Shown here one piece after another: positions 15,422 through 24,690 of a DNA stretch of 64,000 nucleotides. Position 1 is the first letter of the stretch; each line of letters starts with the position of its first letter. The position numbers were made by a program, and so were the translations under genes. Location: the NCBI GenBank assembly GCA_963748205.1, contig CAVVIB010000021.1:186001-250000 (forward strand). The letters are read 5' to 3'. Source of the DNA: JAIBJN01 sp963748205. Lineage in GTDB: Bacteria > Actinomycetota > Thermoleophilia > Gaiellales > Gaiellaceae. The notes under the pieces were generated by a model. It made no database searches. It saw only the letters and a program-made list of their open reading frames with translations, and was not told where the DNA came from.

Positions 15422-16132
15422 ATGGCCGGAGGTCTGACCGACAAGCTGAGGGGCTCCCTCGAGGGGTACCTCGCGCGCAGCGCTGCCGAGCTCGACGAGC
15501 GAGGCGCCGAGCACGCCGAGCGCGTAGCCGAGCTCGAGGCGGCCGCAGCCGAGCTGGAGGAGGCCGAGCGCGAGCTCGACGAGCGCACCCGGCGCCTCGA
15601 GGAGCTCGGGCCGATGCCCGCCAGGCTCGCCCGCGCGGTGGACGAGGTGCTGACCATCCTCGACACGCGCGCAGGGAAGCTGGCCGACGAGGCCGGCGCC
15701 CTGCAGACCAAGATTCGCGAGCTCGCGGAGGCCGACGCCGAGCTGGCGGCCCGCGAGCGGATGTTCACGGAGAAGACCGACCGCCTCCGGGTCGAGCAGC
15801 GGCGGCTCGCCGACCGCGAGAAGGAGCTCGCCGAGTACCAGCGCGACCTCCTCGACCCCGACGCTGCGCTCGGGACCCAGTGGGTCGCCCAGCGCGACCG
15901 CTCCTTCGCCGAGGCGGAGACCATCCTGGAAGAGCGGCGACGCGACCTCGACGCCCGCGAGCACGAGCTCGAGGAGCGCCGCGTGCAGGACGGCGCCGCG
16001 GTCCAGCTCCGCCAGGAGGAGCTCGACCGAACCGAGCGCGAGCTGACCGAGCTGCGCGAGCGCCTCGAGCGCCGCGAGCAGGAGCTGAACGACTACGTCG
16101 CCCAGCTCCAGGGCGGCTTCGGGCCCGGTTAG
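15422..16132 (+). CDS. Coiled-coil protein
   Basis: This 236-residue protein is almost wholly coiled coil. Long Glu/Arg/Leu-rich heptads (AELEEAERELDERTRRLEEL, RREQELNDYVAQL) fill residues 20-90 and 100-230. A central less-charged stretch (ARAVDEVLTILDTRAGKLA) breaks the pattern. There is no signal peptide or membrane segment, so it is cytoplasmic. The function is unknown. Confidence 0.72.
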   Translation: MAGGLTDKLRGSLEGYLARSAAELDERGAEHAERVAELEAAAAELEEAERELDERTRRLEELGPMPARLARAVDEVLTILDTRAGKLADEAGALQTKIRELAEADAELAARERMFTEKTDRLRVEQRRLADREKELAEYQRDLLDPDAALGTQWVAQRDRSFAEAETILEERRRDLDAREHELEERRVQDGAAVQLRQEELDRTERELTELRERLERREQELNDYVAQLQGGFGPG

Positions 16133-16331
16133 CTACAACTCAGGCATCCTCCGGCTCGCCGCACTCACCTCGGCCTCCGCGCTCGCCACGCTGAGCCTGG
16201 CCGCGCCGGCCTCCCCGGCGCCGATCGAGGACAAGCGCCTGCGCACCGTCCGCACCTGGGCGATGGCGATCGGCACCGGCGCGCTCGCGAACGTGATGCA
16301 GCGCCCCGGCGCGGCGTTCTAATCTAGCCGC

Positions 16332-16745
16332 GTGCCTGCAGCGCCTTTGCCGCCCGAGCTCAGGCGGTTCATCGAGAAGCCTCGCCACGCCGTCGTCGGG
16401 ACCGTCCGGGACGACGGCGCGCCTGTCACGACCCCGTGCTGGTACGGGATCGACGACGACGGCCGCCTCGTCATCTCGATGGGCGACGACAGCCACCGGC
16501 TCCGCCACCTCCAGGCGAATCCGCGCGTCGCGCTGACGATCCTCGGCGACGACTGGTACTCGCACGTGTCCATCCTGGGCCAGGCCGTGGAGTTCCGGCC
16601 GGATACCGACCTGGCCGACATCGACGAGCTATCGCAGCGCTACGAAGGCGTCCCGTACGAGGACCGGAGCTACCCGGGCGTGACCGCGTTCGTCGAGATC
16701 GAGCGCTGGCACACGTGGGGCGAGCCCGCCGCCGAGGCGTCGTAG
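16332..16745 (+). CDS. PPOX-class flavin/F420-dependent split-barrel oxidoreductase
   Basis: This 137-residue split-barrel protein contains HAVVGTVRDDGAPVTTPCWYGID, LRHLQANPRVALTI and EDRSYPGVTAFVEIERWHTWG. These match small F420- or FMN-dependent reductases of actinobacteria. Which cofactor is used cannot be decided from sequence. The start is GTG at 16332. Confidence 0.82.
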   Translation: MPAAPLPPELRRFIEKPRHAVVGTVRDDGAPVTTPCWYGIDDDGRLVISMGDDSHRLRHLQANPRVALTILGDDWYSHVSILGQAVEFRPDTDLADIDELSQRYEGVPYEDRSYPGVTAFVEIERWHTWGEPAAEAS

Positions 16746-16746
16746 C

Positions 16747-18371
16747 TCACTCGCGCGCCTCAGCCGCGCCGCACGGCGCGAGGCGGACGGAGCCGTCCCG
16801 CTCCTCGCCGCAGATCCACTCCCCGTCGTTCGCGGGATCCTTGTAGCGGCCCTGGAAGGACGGCCCGCGCGGGGCCTGCGAGAGGTCGCAGTACGCGCCG
16901 GCGAGGATGCACTCCTGCGAGCCCCAGTGCCCCGGGAACGCGTTCCAGAGGGCCGGCTCGCCGTTCTCGCCGATCGGCACCCGCCTCAGGCAGCCGTCGC
17001 ACGTCTCGTTGTGCGACCAGGGAAGGCCGCCGTCGTAGCGCGCCTCCGGGAGCCCGCCGACCTCCTGCTTGCAGCTGCTCGAGAAGCACGGGTCGGGATA
17101 CGAGGCGTGGCTGTTGCGGGCCACGAAGACGACCGGCCGCACGCCGTTCTCCTCGACGGCGGGAAGCACGAGGCTGTCCCAGATCTCGGCGAGCGCGTCC
17201 GCGCGCGGGCTGTCGAAGCCTCCCAGACGCGCTCGAGCGTGCGCTCCCACGAGTACGAGAGCACGTGCGCATGCTGGGCGTAGCGCACGGCGGTCGGCCC
17301 CCAGAGCTCGTCGCCGACCTCGACGCACGAATCCGAGGCCTCCTCGCACGGCGCGATCACGACGGTGATCCCCTCCCAGTCGCCCGCGTGCTCCTGGCAG
17401 GTGAAGGGCGGCGTGCGGAAGCCCGGGCCGCAGAAGACCTTGTCGGCGACCGGCGACGGGTTGCGCGAGTAGAACCACCAGTAGTCGACGAAGACGCGTT
17501 CCTCGCCGCGGACCACGTGGTAGTAGACGGCGCTCTCGTCGCCCCCGCCGCGCGGCGCCGTCCCCGACTCGTCGATGTCGAGGTAGTCGAAGCTCTGGTC
17601 GATTTCCTCGGCGTTCGTCACGTCGGGGCAGTTGTCCGCGATCAGGTACTTGCGGCACTGGTCGATGCGGTTGTCGGCGATCGCGTCGTCGATGTCGAGC
17701 GGGTAGCGACGCTCGCCCGAGTCGAAGAAGATGAGCGGCCGGAACGCAGCGGCGAGCTGGGCGTCGGAGCCCTCGGCGGCCGCCCGCGGGACCGGGATCG
17801 CCTCCGGCACGAGATCCTCCGGCGTGAGCGGCTTCTGGAAGAGCAGGAAGAGGATCAGCAGGCCGACGGACACGAGCGTGACCTTCCAGAGCGCCGGCGC
17901 GGTCTTCGGCCGGCCCTTGTAGCGGCTCGTGAAGACGAGGACGATCGCGACGAGCAGCGGGAGGAAGAGGAAGATCAGCCCCGCGAGCCAGTTCACGAGC
18001 GTGATCGGCACGCCGACGAGCACGAACATCGTCGCGGCCAGCGCGCGCGGAAGCGCCTGCACCTCGTTCTGCTTCTCCCGGAGGAGGTAGTTGACCAACC
18101 GGACGAGGATCCAGAACGCGAGCGTCGTGATCACGAGCGCGAAGGCGAGGTCGCCCCAGAGCCCACCGCCGCGCAGCATCCAGTTGATGAGCAGCAGGAA
18201 CGCGATGGCGATCAGGAGCGAGACGACGAACGCTCCCATCCGCAGCGCCCGCCCCTTGTCGGGGAGGCCGTGCATCCACTCGAGAGCAGCGTCCCATTTC
18301 GCCCGGAGCCACGCCTTCAGCCGCACGGGGGAAGTCTCGTCCGGCGGGCGGACGGCCTGGTCGGCGCTCAT
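16747..18371 (-). CDS. Membrane protein with Vps62-like domain (frameshift)
   Basis: The N-terminal ~180 residues hold four or five membrane helices (GAFVVSLLIAIAFLLLINWM and following). The C-terminal region resembles the Vps62/DUF946 family: LIFFDSGERRYPLDIDD, VFVDYWWFYSRNPSP, HAGDWEGITVVIAPCEEA, RYAQHAHVLSYSWE, VVFVARNSHASYPDPC. A one-base deletion near 17220 splits the gene, and the rest (FDSPRADALAEIWDSL onward, with many Cys) continues in the adjacent frame to the stop at 16747. The corrected length is about 541 residues. The function is unknown. Confidence 0.75.
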
Positions 18372-18420
18372 GCCTACCGGAGCGGGAACGGTGCGCTTTC
18401 TTCCCGCTCCGCGTGAGCAA

Positions 18421-18475
18421 GATCAGTAAACGATTGCCTCGACCTTTGCGGCTTCGCCGCCGTCGAGGCGAAGCC
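18421..18475. repeat. Structured direct repeat, copy 1
   Basis: The sequence begins GATCAGTAAACGA and then forms a hairpin with arms GCCTCGAC/GTCGAGGC and an inner GCGGC-TTC-GCCGC. The second copy at 19162-19215 differs in the outer stem by paired changes, which keep the pairing. This copy lies in the leader of the DHFR-like gene. Confidence 0.75.
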
Positions 18476-18507
18476 GCGTTGCCCAATGAAACAATGAGGA
18501 GCGCGCA

Positions 18508-19068
<561 letters not shown>

Positions 19069-19161
19069 CCTTCCCCGCAGGGCTCGGGCGCGGCCAGAGC
19101 GCGGGTCGGGCGGAGACTGACCCGACAGACGCGGACGCGGTATTCCGCTCACGCCAGCAAG

Positions 19162-19215
19162 GATCAGTAAACGACTATCTCGACCTTTGCGGCTTCGCCG
19201 CCGTCGAGATGAAGC
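19162..19215. repeat. Structured direct repeat, copy 2 (abuts tRNA-Gly 3' end)
   Basis: This copy shares GATCAGTAAACGA and the CTCGAC...GTCGAG core with the copy at 18421. The outer pairs are ATCTCGAC/GTCGAGAT instead of GCCTCGAC/GTCGAGGC, compensatory changes that preserve the stem. The hairpin ends 4 bases from the tRNA 3' end, so it could also end tRNA transcription. Confidence 0.75.
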
Positions 19216-19285
19216 GGACGACGGGGCTCGAACCCGCGACCCTTGGCTTGGGAAGCCAATGCTCTACCAGCTGAGCTACGTCCGC
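19214..19285 (-). tRNA. tRNA-Gly (CCC)
   Basis: The reverse strand folds as a complete 72-nt tRNA: acceptor GCGGACG, D-arm GCTCAGCTGGTAGAGC, anticodon stem TTGGC/GCCAA with loop TTCCCAA (anticodon CCC) and T-arm GCGGGTTCGAACCCCGT. The 3' CCA is not encoded. Confidence 0.97.
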
Positions 19286-19439
19286 CTGAGGGCGAAAACG
19301 ATACCACCGGCCTTGCGCAGGGCCGGTCCGCGGAATGACTCGACGGGGGGATGGCTCGAACAGCCGCCTTTGACGACGATGTGACCATAACTCGGACTGG
19401 GCGGCGCGGCCTCCGCTCACGTTCGCAGGAGGTGTCGCA

Positions 19440-19598
19440 GTGACCGCACGACAGGCGATCCGACGTGAAGAAGGACAGACGATGGCCGAGTACGCCGTCA
19501 TTCTCGGGGTCATCACCCCGGTCCTCGTGCTGCTCTTCACGTCGCTGTCCGACCCGATCGTCGATCGCATCACGACGCTCATCGGGTTCCTGACCTAG
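19440..19598 (+). CDS. Flp/Fap-type IVb pilin
   Basis: This 52-residue prepilin has a short basic leader (TARQAIRREEGQT), then MAEYAVILGVITPVLVLLFTS, the Flp-family hydrophobic helix with the processing-site Glu at +5. Such pilins are cut by a TadV-type peptidase and assembled by a Tad machinery, none of which is in this window. A strong AGGAGG lies 8 bases before the GTG start. Confidence 0.8.
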   Translation: MTARQAIRREEGQTMAEYAVILGVITPVLVLLFTSLSDPIVDRITTLIGFLT

Positions 19599-19619
19599 CC
19601 CTCGAGCCTGGCAGCAACC

Positions 19620-19647
19620 GAAGGGGCCCGGTCTCCCGGGCCCCTTC
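19620..19647 (+). terminator. Hairpin terminator after pilin gene
   Basis: The perfect 12-bp inverted repeat GAAGGGGCCCGG / CCGGGCCCCTTC has a 4-base loop, 21 bases after the pilin stop. A T tract is lacking, so its strength as a terminator is uncertain. It also isolates the aldolase gene. Confidence 0.65.
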
Positions 19648-19698
19648 GTTCAGGGTGATGGAATACTTCTTCCCAGAGAACCTGGGAAGGAGCTGGTG

Positions 19699-20731
19699 AT
19701 GGCGAAGGAAACGCTGGAAGCGACCGCGCACGCGCTCGTGGCCCCCGGGAAGGGGATCCTGGCCGCGGACGAGAGCACGGGGACGATCGAGAAGCGCCTC
19801 AAGTCGATCGAGGTCGAGTCCACCGAGGACAAGCGCAGGGACTACCGGGAGATGCTCTTCACGACGCCGGGCCTGGGCGACCACATCTCCGGCGTCATCC
19901 TCTTCGACGAGACGATCCGCCAGTCCGGCAAGGACGGCGTGCCCTTCACGAAGGTGCTCGAGGACGCGGGCGTCATCCCCGGCATCAAGGTCGACAAGGG
20001 AGCGAAGCCGCTGGCCGGCGCCGAGGGCGAGACGGTCACCGAGGGCCTCGACGGCCTGCGCGAGCGCCTCGACGAGTACCGCGAGATGGGCGCGAAGTTC
20101 ACGAAGTGGCGCGCCGTCATCACCATCGAGGGCGAGAAGAAGCCGAGCGCCTACTGCATCCACGTGAACGCGCACGCGCTGGCGCGCTACGCCGTCCTCT
20201 CGCAGGAGGCCGGGCTCGTCCCGATCGTCGAGCCCGAGGTCCTGATGGACGGCGACCACACGATCGAGCGCTGCTACGAGGTGACGGAGGCGACGCTCGA
20301 GGCGGTCTTCAACGAGCTCTTCTCCCAGCGCGTCGTCTACGAGGGGATGCTGCTCAAGCCGAACATGGTCATCTCCGGCAAGGACTGCCCGCAGCAAGCA
20401 GGCCCGGACGAGGTTGCCGACCGCGACCATCCGCTGCTTCAGGAGCGTCGTCCCGGCGGCCGTGCCGGGGATCGTGTTCCTCTCGGGCGGCCAGTCCGAC
20501 GAGGAGGCGACGGCCAACCTGAACGCGATGAACGCCAAGGGGCCGCACCCCTGGCAGCTCTCCTTCTCCTACGGACGCGCTCTCCAGGCGCCGTCCCTGA
20601 AGGCCTGGCGCGGCGACGACGCCAACGTCCAGGCCGGCCAGGACGCGCTGGCGCACCGCGCGCGCATGAACGGCGCCGCCCGCGACGGCAGCTACTCGGC
20701 CGACATGGAGAAGGAGCTCGCCGGCGTCTAG
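19699..20731 (+). CDS. Class I fructose-bisphosphate aldolase (frameshift)
   Basis: This is a Schiff-base aldolase of glycolysis and gluconeogenesis. It shows VAPGKGILAADESTGTIEKRL, GVILFDETIRQ, KWRAVI, LVPIVEPEVLMDGDH and MLLKPNMVISGKDC, which contains the Schiff-base Lys region. After DEVAD one extra base near 20425 shifts the frame. The next frame continues TIRCFRSVVPAAVPGIVFLSGGQ to EKELAGV, stop at 20729-20731. The corrected protein has about 343 residues. The ATG at 19699 follows AGGAG. Confidence 0.9.
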
Positions 20732-20734
20732 CGG

Positions 20735-21729
20735 CTAGCGGTACTCGCGCCCGGAGAAGCGCTCGAGCTTGTCGAGGGCGTGCTGCGCCTCGATGCGGCG
20801 CACCGTGCCGGAGCGTGAGCGCATGACGATCGAGTCGGTCATCGCGCCGCCCGGCGTGAAGCGAACGCCGCGCAGGAGCGCGCCGTCGGTGACGCCGGTC
20901 GCCGCGACGAAGACGTTGTCGCCCGCCGACGAGGTCGTCGGTCGTGAGCACGCGGTCGGGGTCGTAGCCGGCGTCGACGAGCGCTCTGGCGCTCCTCGTC
21001 GTCCGCGGCCAGAGGCGGCCCTGGACGACGCCGCCGAGCGACTTGACCGCCGCGGCTGCGATCACGCCTTCTGGCGTCCCGCCGATGCCCATCATCAGGT
21101 CGACGCCGGTTCCGGGCCGCGCGGCGGCAATCGCGGGCGCGACGTCGCCGTCGGTGATGAGGTTCACCTTGGCGCCCGCCTCGCGGACACTCTCGATGAT
21201 CCCCTGGTTGCGCTCACGGTCGAGGATGACGACGGCGATCTCGCTCGGCCGCACGCCCTTCGCCTTCGCCGCGGCCTCGACGTTCTCGCCGGGCGAGGCG
21301 TCGATCGAGAGCGCGTCTGCGACCGCCTCGCCGCCGACGAGCTTGTCCATGTAGACGGCCGCGCCGGGGAAGAACATCGATCCCGCGCTCGGCCACCGCG
21401 ATGACGGCGATCGCGTTCGGCTGACCGACCGACGTGAGGCGCGTCCCCTCGAGCGGGTCGACGGCCACGTCCACCTCGGGCGGCTGGCCGTTCCCGACCT
21501 CCTCGCCGTTGTAGAGCATCGGGGCCTCGTCCTTCTCTCCCTCGCCGATCACGACGACGCCGCTCATGGAGACGGTGTCGAGCATCGCCCGCATGGCGTC
21601 GACGGCCGCCTGGTCGGCGGCGTTCTTGTCGCCCCTCCCGATCCAGCGGCCGGTGCCGAGCGCGGCCGCCTCGGTCACGCGGACGAGCTCGAGCGCGAGG
21701 TTTCGGTCTGGGACGGAGCCGTCGGCCAT
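20735..21729 (-). CDS. glpX: GlpX, class II fructose-1,6-bisphosphatase (frameshifts)
   Basis: This is canonical GlpX, which removes the 1-phosphate of fructose-1,6-bisphosphate in gluconeogenesis. It has WIGRGDKNAADQAAVDAM, VVIGEGEKDEAPML, VDVAVDPLEGT and MMGIGGTPEGV. The reading frame is broken by an extra G near 21375, by a compensated pair (missing G near 21010, extra A near 20995) and by another indel near 20930. The C-terminus (GDNVFVAATGVTDG to FSGREYR) ends at a TAG at 20735. The gene converges on the aldolase gene, its metabolic neighbour. Confidence 0.88.
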
Positions 21730-21798
21730 GACCGGAGCATCCTACGACACCCCCCGAATAGGATCTGCGCCCAAGGCCACCGACCGAAGGGAGCGGCG

Positions 21799-23008
21799 CT
21801 GACCCTCAGCCAGCTGGCCGTGACGGTGACGGTCCTCGCCGTGCTCGGCCTCGTGGCGAGCCGCTTCGGCCTTTCCGCCATCCCCGCCTATCTCTTCGCG
21901 GGCCTCCTGCTCGGCCCGAACGAGCCCGAGGCGCTCGCGATCATCGAGCCGTCCGAGGTGACCGAGTTCGTCGCCGAGCTCGGCGTCATCTTCCTCCTCT
22001 TCTTCCTCGGCCTCGAGTTCACGCTCGAACGGTTCAGACGAAGCAGCATGCACCTCGGGATCGGGGGGACGATCGACTTCGTCGTCAACGCGGGCATCGG
22101 CCTGCTCGTGGGCGTGGTCGCGTTCGGGTTCACCTTCCCCGCCATCGTCCTCGCGGGCGCGATCTACGTGTCCTCGTCGGCCGTCGCAGTGAAGGGCCTG
22201 ATCGACTTCAAGCGCCTGGCCGACGACGAGACCGACCTCGTCCTCGCCATCCTCATCGTCGAGGACATCATCATCGCCTTCGTGCTCGCGTTCGCCGGTG
22301 GCGGCGGCGGCGAGCTCATGGACTCGCTCGAGCTCGCGGCGAAGGCGATCGGCTTCATCGCCGCCTCCCTCGCCGCGTCGCGCTGGCTTGCCAAGCCGAT
22401 CGACCGGCTGCTGGACTGGATGCCGCGCGAGTTCTTCCTCCTCTTCACGTTCGCGCTCCTGATCGGGATGAGCGCGCTCGCGCACGAGCTCGGGCTCTCG
22501 GAGGCGATCGGGGCCCTGATGGCCGGCATCATCCTCTCGGACACTGCCGCGCGGGCCGAGATCGAGGAGCGCTTCCTCAGCTTCCGCGACATCTTCGCCG
22601 CGCTCTTCTTCTTCGTCTTCGGCCTCTCGATCGACGTGAACGCCCTCGACTCGCTCGGCTGGCTGATCGCGCTCGCCGTCGTCCTCACCGTCGTCGGCAA
22701 GGTCGGGGGGACGTACGCGGCCGGGAGGGTCGGCGGCTTCACCCGCCGTCAGAGCTTCAACGCCTCGCACGGCGATGGTCGCGCACGGGGAGTTCACGGT
22801 CATCCTCGCCCAGGTGGCGCTCGCCAACTCGGCGATCTCGGGCGACGCCCGTCGCGACCTGGTCGCGTTTGCCGGCCTCTACGTTCTCGCCACAGCCCTG
22901 ATCGGCGTCGTGCTCATGAAGGAGTCGAAGCGCATCGGGCGCAGGCTCTTTCCGTCGCCGCCTAGACTGACTCCCGAAGGAGGGACACATGGCCCGCGAG
23001 CTCCGTGA
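21799..23008 (+). CDS. Kef/KhtU-type cation:proton antiporter (frameshift, possible CTG start)
   Basis: This CPA2-family antiporter has about 11-12 membrane segments, including YLFAGLLLGPNE, GVIFLLFFLGLEF, YVSSSAVAVKGLI and LGLSEAIGALMAGIILSD. One extra base near 22765 shifts the frame. The last helices (MVAHGEFTVILAQVALANSA) then continue to 23008. A GTG at 21820 is the first conventional start. A CTG at 21799 lies 5 bases after GAAGGGAG and would complete the first helix, so it is favoured. The regulatory subunit gene overlaps the 3' end. Confidence 0.82.
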
Positions 23009-23486
23009 AACACGCCTTCCCGGCGTCGGCGTCAAGTACACGTCTTTCACCTCGCACGGAGGCCGTCTGACCGTGATCCTCCACAACGAGGGCCAGCGGG
23101 AGCTCTACTGGTTCCCGCACGCCGACGACGAGGAGCCGAGCGCGGTCATCCAGCTCGAGGACGACGAGGCGCGCCAGCTCGGCGCGATCATCGGCGGCGC
23201 CTACGAGCGCCCGAAGATCGTCGAGGAGCTGGAGATGGCGTTCGGCGAGCTCGCCATCGAGTGGGTGCCCGTGCCCGACACGAGCCCGGCGATCGGGAAG
23301 ACGCTCGCCGAGGCGGCCTTCCGCCAGCGCGCGGGGATCACCGTCATCGCCATCCTGCGGGAGCCCGAGCCGGTCGTCGGCGCGCAGCCCGGTGACGTGA
23401 TCGAGCAGGGCGACACGCTCGTCACCGTGGGCAAGCTCGGGCAGTACCCGGCGTTCCGGAAGCTGCTGGCCGAAGGCCCCTTCTAG
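22989..23486 (+). CDS. TrkA-C/RCK domain regulator of the antiporter (KhtT-like)
   Basis: This 165-residue protein begins with a domain of about 70 residues (LPGVGVKYTSFTSHGGRLTVI). A TrkA-C domain follows (IEWVPVPDTSPAIGKTLAEAAFRQRAGITVIAILR, AQPGDVIEQGDTLVTVGK). In KhtT-type systems this part binds a ligand and gates the membrane antiporter. It is placed directly after the antiporter gene with a GAAGGAGG site at the ATG, so a two-subunit potassium/cation efflux system is likely. Confidence 0.85.
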   Translation: MARELRETRLPGVGVKYTSFTSHGGRLTVILHNEGQRELYWFPHADDEEPSAVIQLEDDEARQLGAIIGGAYERPKIVEELEMAFGELAIEWVPVPDTSPAIGKTLAEAAFRQRAGITVIAILREPEPVVGAQPGDVIEQGDTLVTVGKLGQYPAFRKLLAEGPF

Positions 23487-23872
23487 CCGATCGACTCGAC
23501 GGCGAGGATGTTGCCGTCGGGGTCGCGGCACCACGCCGCGCGAACGTCGCCGATGGTCGCGATCCCGCTCTCGGTCTTCATGTCGGGCAGGTCGTACTCC
23601 TCGAAGACGACGCCCCGCTCCCGGAGCGACGCGACGGCCTCCTCGATGTTCTCGACCCGGAACCCGGCGACCGTGTGCCGGCTCTGGCCCGCCCCTACGC
23701 TCTCGTAGACGAGCAGCGTGCCGTCGGCGGCCTCGAACTCGGCCTCGCGATTCTCGGGCAGGTCGCTGCGGCGCTCCTTCAGCCTGAGCCCGAGCGTGTC
23801 GCCGTAGAAGCGGACGGCGGCGTCGACGTCCGAGACGGGGACGACGGCCGCGATACGCGCCTGCGCCAGCAT
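23483..23872 (-). CDS. VOC (glyoxalase/bleomycin resistance) family protein
   Basis: This 129-residue protein has one VOC fold: AVVPVSDVDAAVRFYGDTLGLRL at the N-terminus and VRAAWCRDPDGNILAV at the C-terminus. The ATG at 23870-23872 follows AGAGGAGG. The family includes metal-dependent lyases, dioxygenases and binding proteins, and no specific substrate can be inferred. The stop overlaps that of the convergent KhtT-like gene. Confidence 0.78.
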   Translation of the reverse strand: MLAQARIAAVVPVSDVDAAVRFYGDTLGLRLKERRSDLPENREAEFEAADGTLLVYESVGAGQSRHTVAGFRVENIEEAVASLRERGVVFEEYDLPDMKTESGIATIGDVRAAWCRDPDGNILAVESIG

Positions 23873-23910
23873 TGCGAACCTCCTCTGCGTGTTGGCCCAA
23901 CGAGCATACG

Positions 23911-23938
23911 ACGAGGGCGGCCCGGAGGCCGCCCTCGT
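23911..23938 (-). terminator. Hairpin after cupin gene
   Basis: A perfect 12-bp stem ACGAGGGCGGCC/GGCCGCCCTCGT with loop CGGA lies between the cupin stop and the VOC start. It probably ends transcription of the cupin gene, although no T tract follows. Confidence 0.6.
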
Positions 23939-23960
23939 GCTCACGGAACGTGCGGGGAAG

Positions 23961-24551
23961 CTACGAGACGAAGACGGGCTCGAGCTCGCGCGTCCGCTCG
24001 TAGGCGGGCTTGAGCCCGGCCAGCCGGCCGAACGCGGAGCCGCTCGCGAGCGCGGCCTTCTGGAGGAACGCGGGGACGTACGGGAGCCGGACGTCGTCGA
24101 AGTGCGCGTTCGCGATCACCGCGAGGCGGAGCGGGCTCGGCATGCCCTTCTTGTTCGTCTTGCCGTCGGCGGCGAGGGCGAACATCGTCTCGAGGAAGCG
24201 CTCGAACTGGAGCGCCGGACGGACCTCGCAGCGGAAGCGGGCACACGACTCGCCGGCGTTGCGGAAGCTGTGGACGGTGCCCGGCTCGACGGTGACGACC
24301 TCACCGGGACCGGCGACGATCTTCTCACGGCCGTGGCGGAACTCGAGCGTGCCCTCGAGGATCTCGAAGCGCTCGCTCTGGTACGGGTGGACGTGCGCTG
24401 CGGCGACGCCGCCGTCGGCCTGCACCGTGACCTCGATCTCGACCAGCTCGCCGTTGGTCTCGGCTGCGGTCTGGAGGAAGCGGATCTTCTCGCCGGTGAC
24501 CGGGTTCTGAATCGTCTTGCCGGCGCGGATGGAGGTGGTCATCGTGGTCAT
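23961..24551 (-). CDS. Cupin domain protein
   Basis: This 196-residue protein has one cupin barrel. GGVAAAHVHPYQSERFEILEGTLEF is cupin motif 1, with His, His and Glu, and VTVEPGTVHSFRNAGE is motif 2 with His. After the barrel a segment of about 70 residues (LETMFALAADGKTNKKGMPS onward) forms a helical tail. The ATG at 24549-24551 follows AAGGAGA. The substrate is unknown. Confidence 0.78.
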   Translation of the reverse strand: MTTMTTSIRAGKTIQNPVTGEKIRFLQTAAETNGELVEIEVTVQADGGVAAAHVHPYQSERFEILEGTLEFRHGREKIVAGPGEVVTVEPGTVHSFRNAGESCARFRCEVRPALQFERFLETMFALAADGKTNKKGMPSPLRLAVIANAHFDDVRLPYVPAFLQKAALASGSAFGRLAGLKPAYERTRELEPVFVS

Positions 24552-24690
24552 GTGAGGTTGTCTCCTTGGGGGCTCGGTTGGTGTGATCCGAAGCCTGAAG
24601 GAGTGCGGGTCGCCCTCATACGGGGGCAACTCGTCTCTTGCCTGAGGAGAACCGGTGTCCAGAGCGTGCGGTTAACCGCACGCAGGCGGG

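Noticed and set aside
16128..16322. Open frame of 64 codons after the coiled-coil gene with a signal-peptide-like stretch
   Set aside because: No start codon near its beginning, so it is not listed as a gene. It may be a remnant or damaged by an indel.
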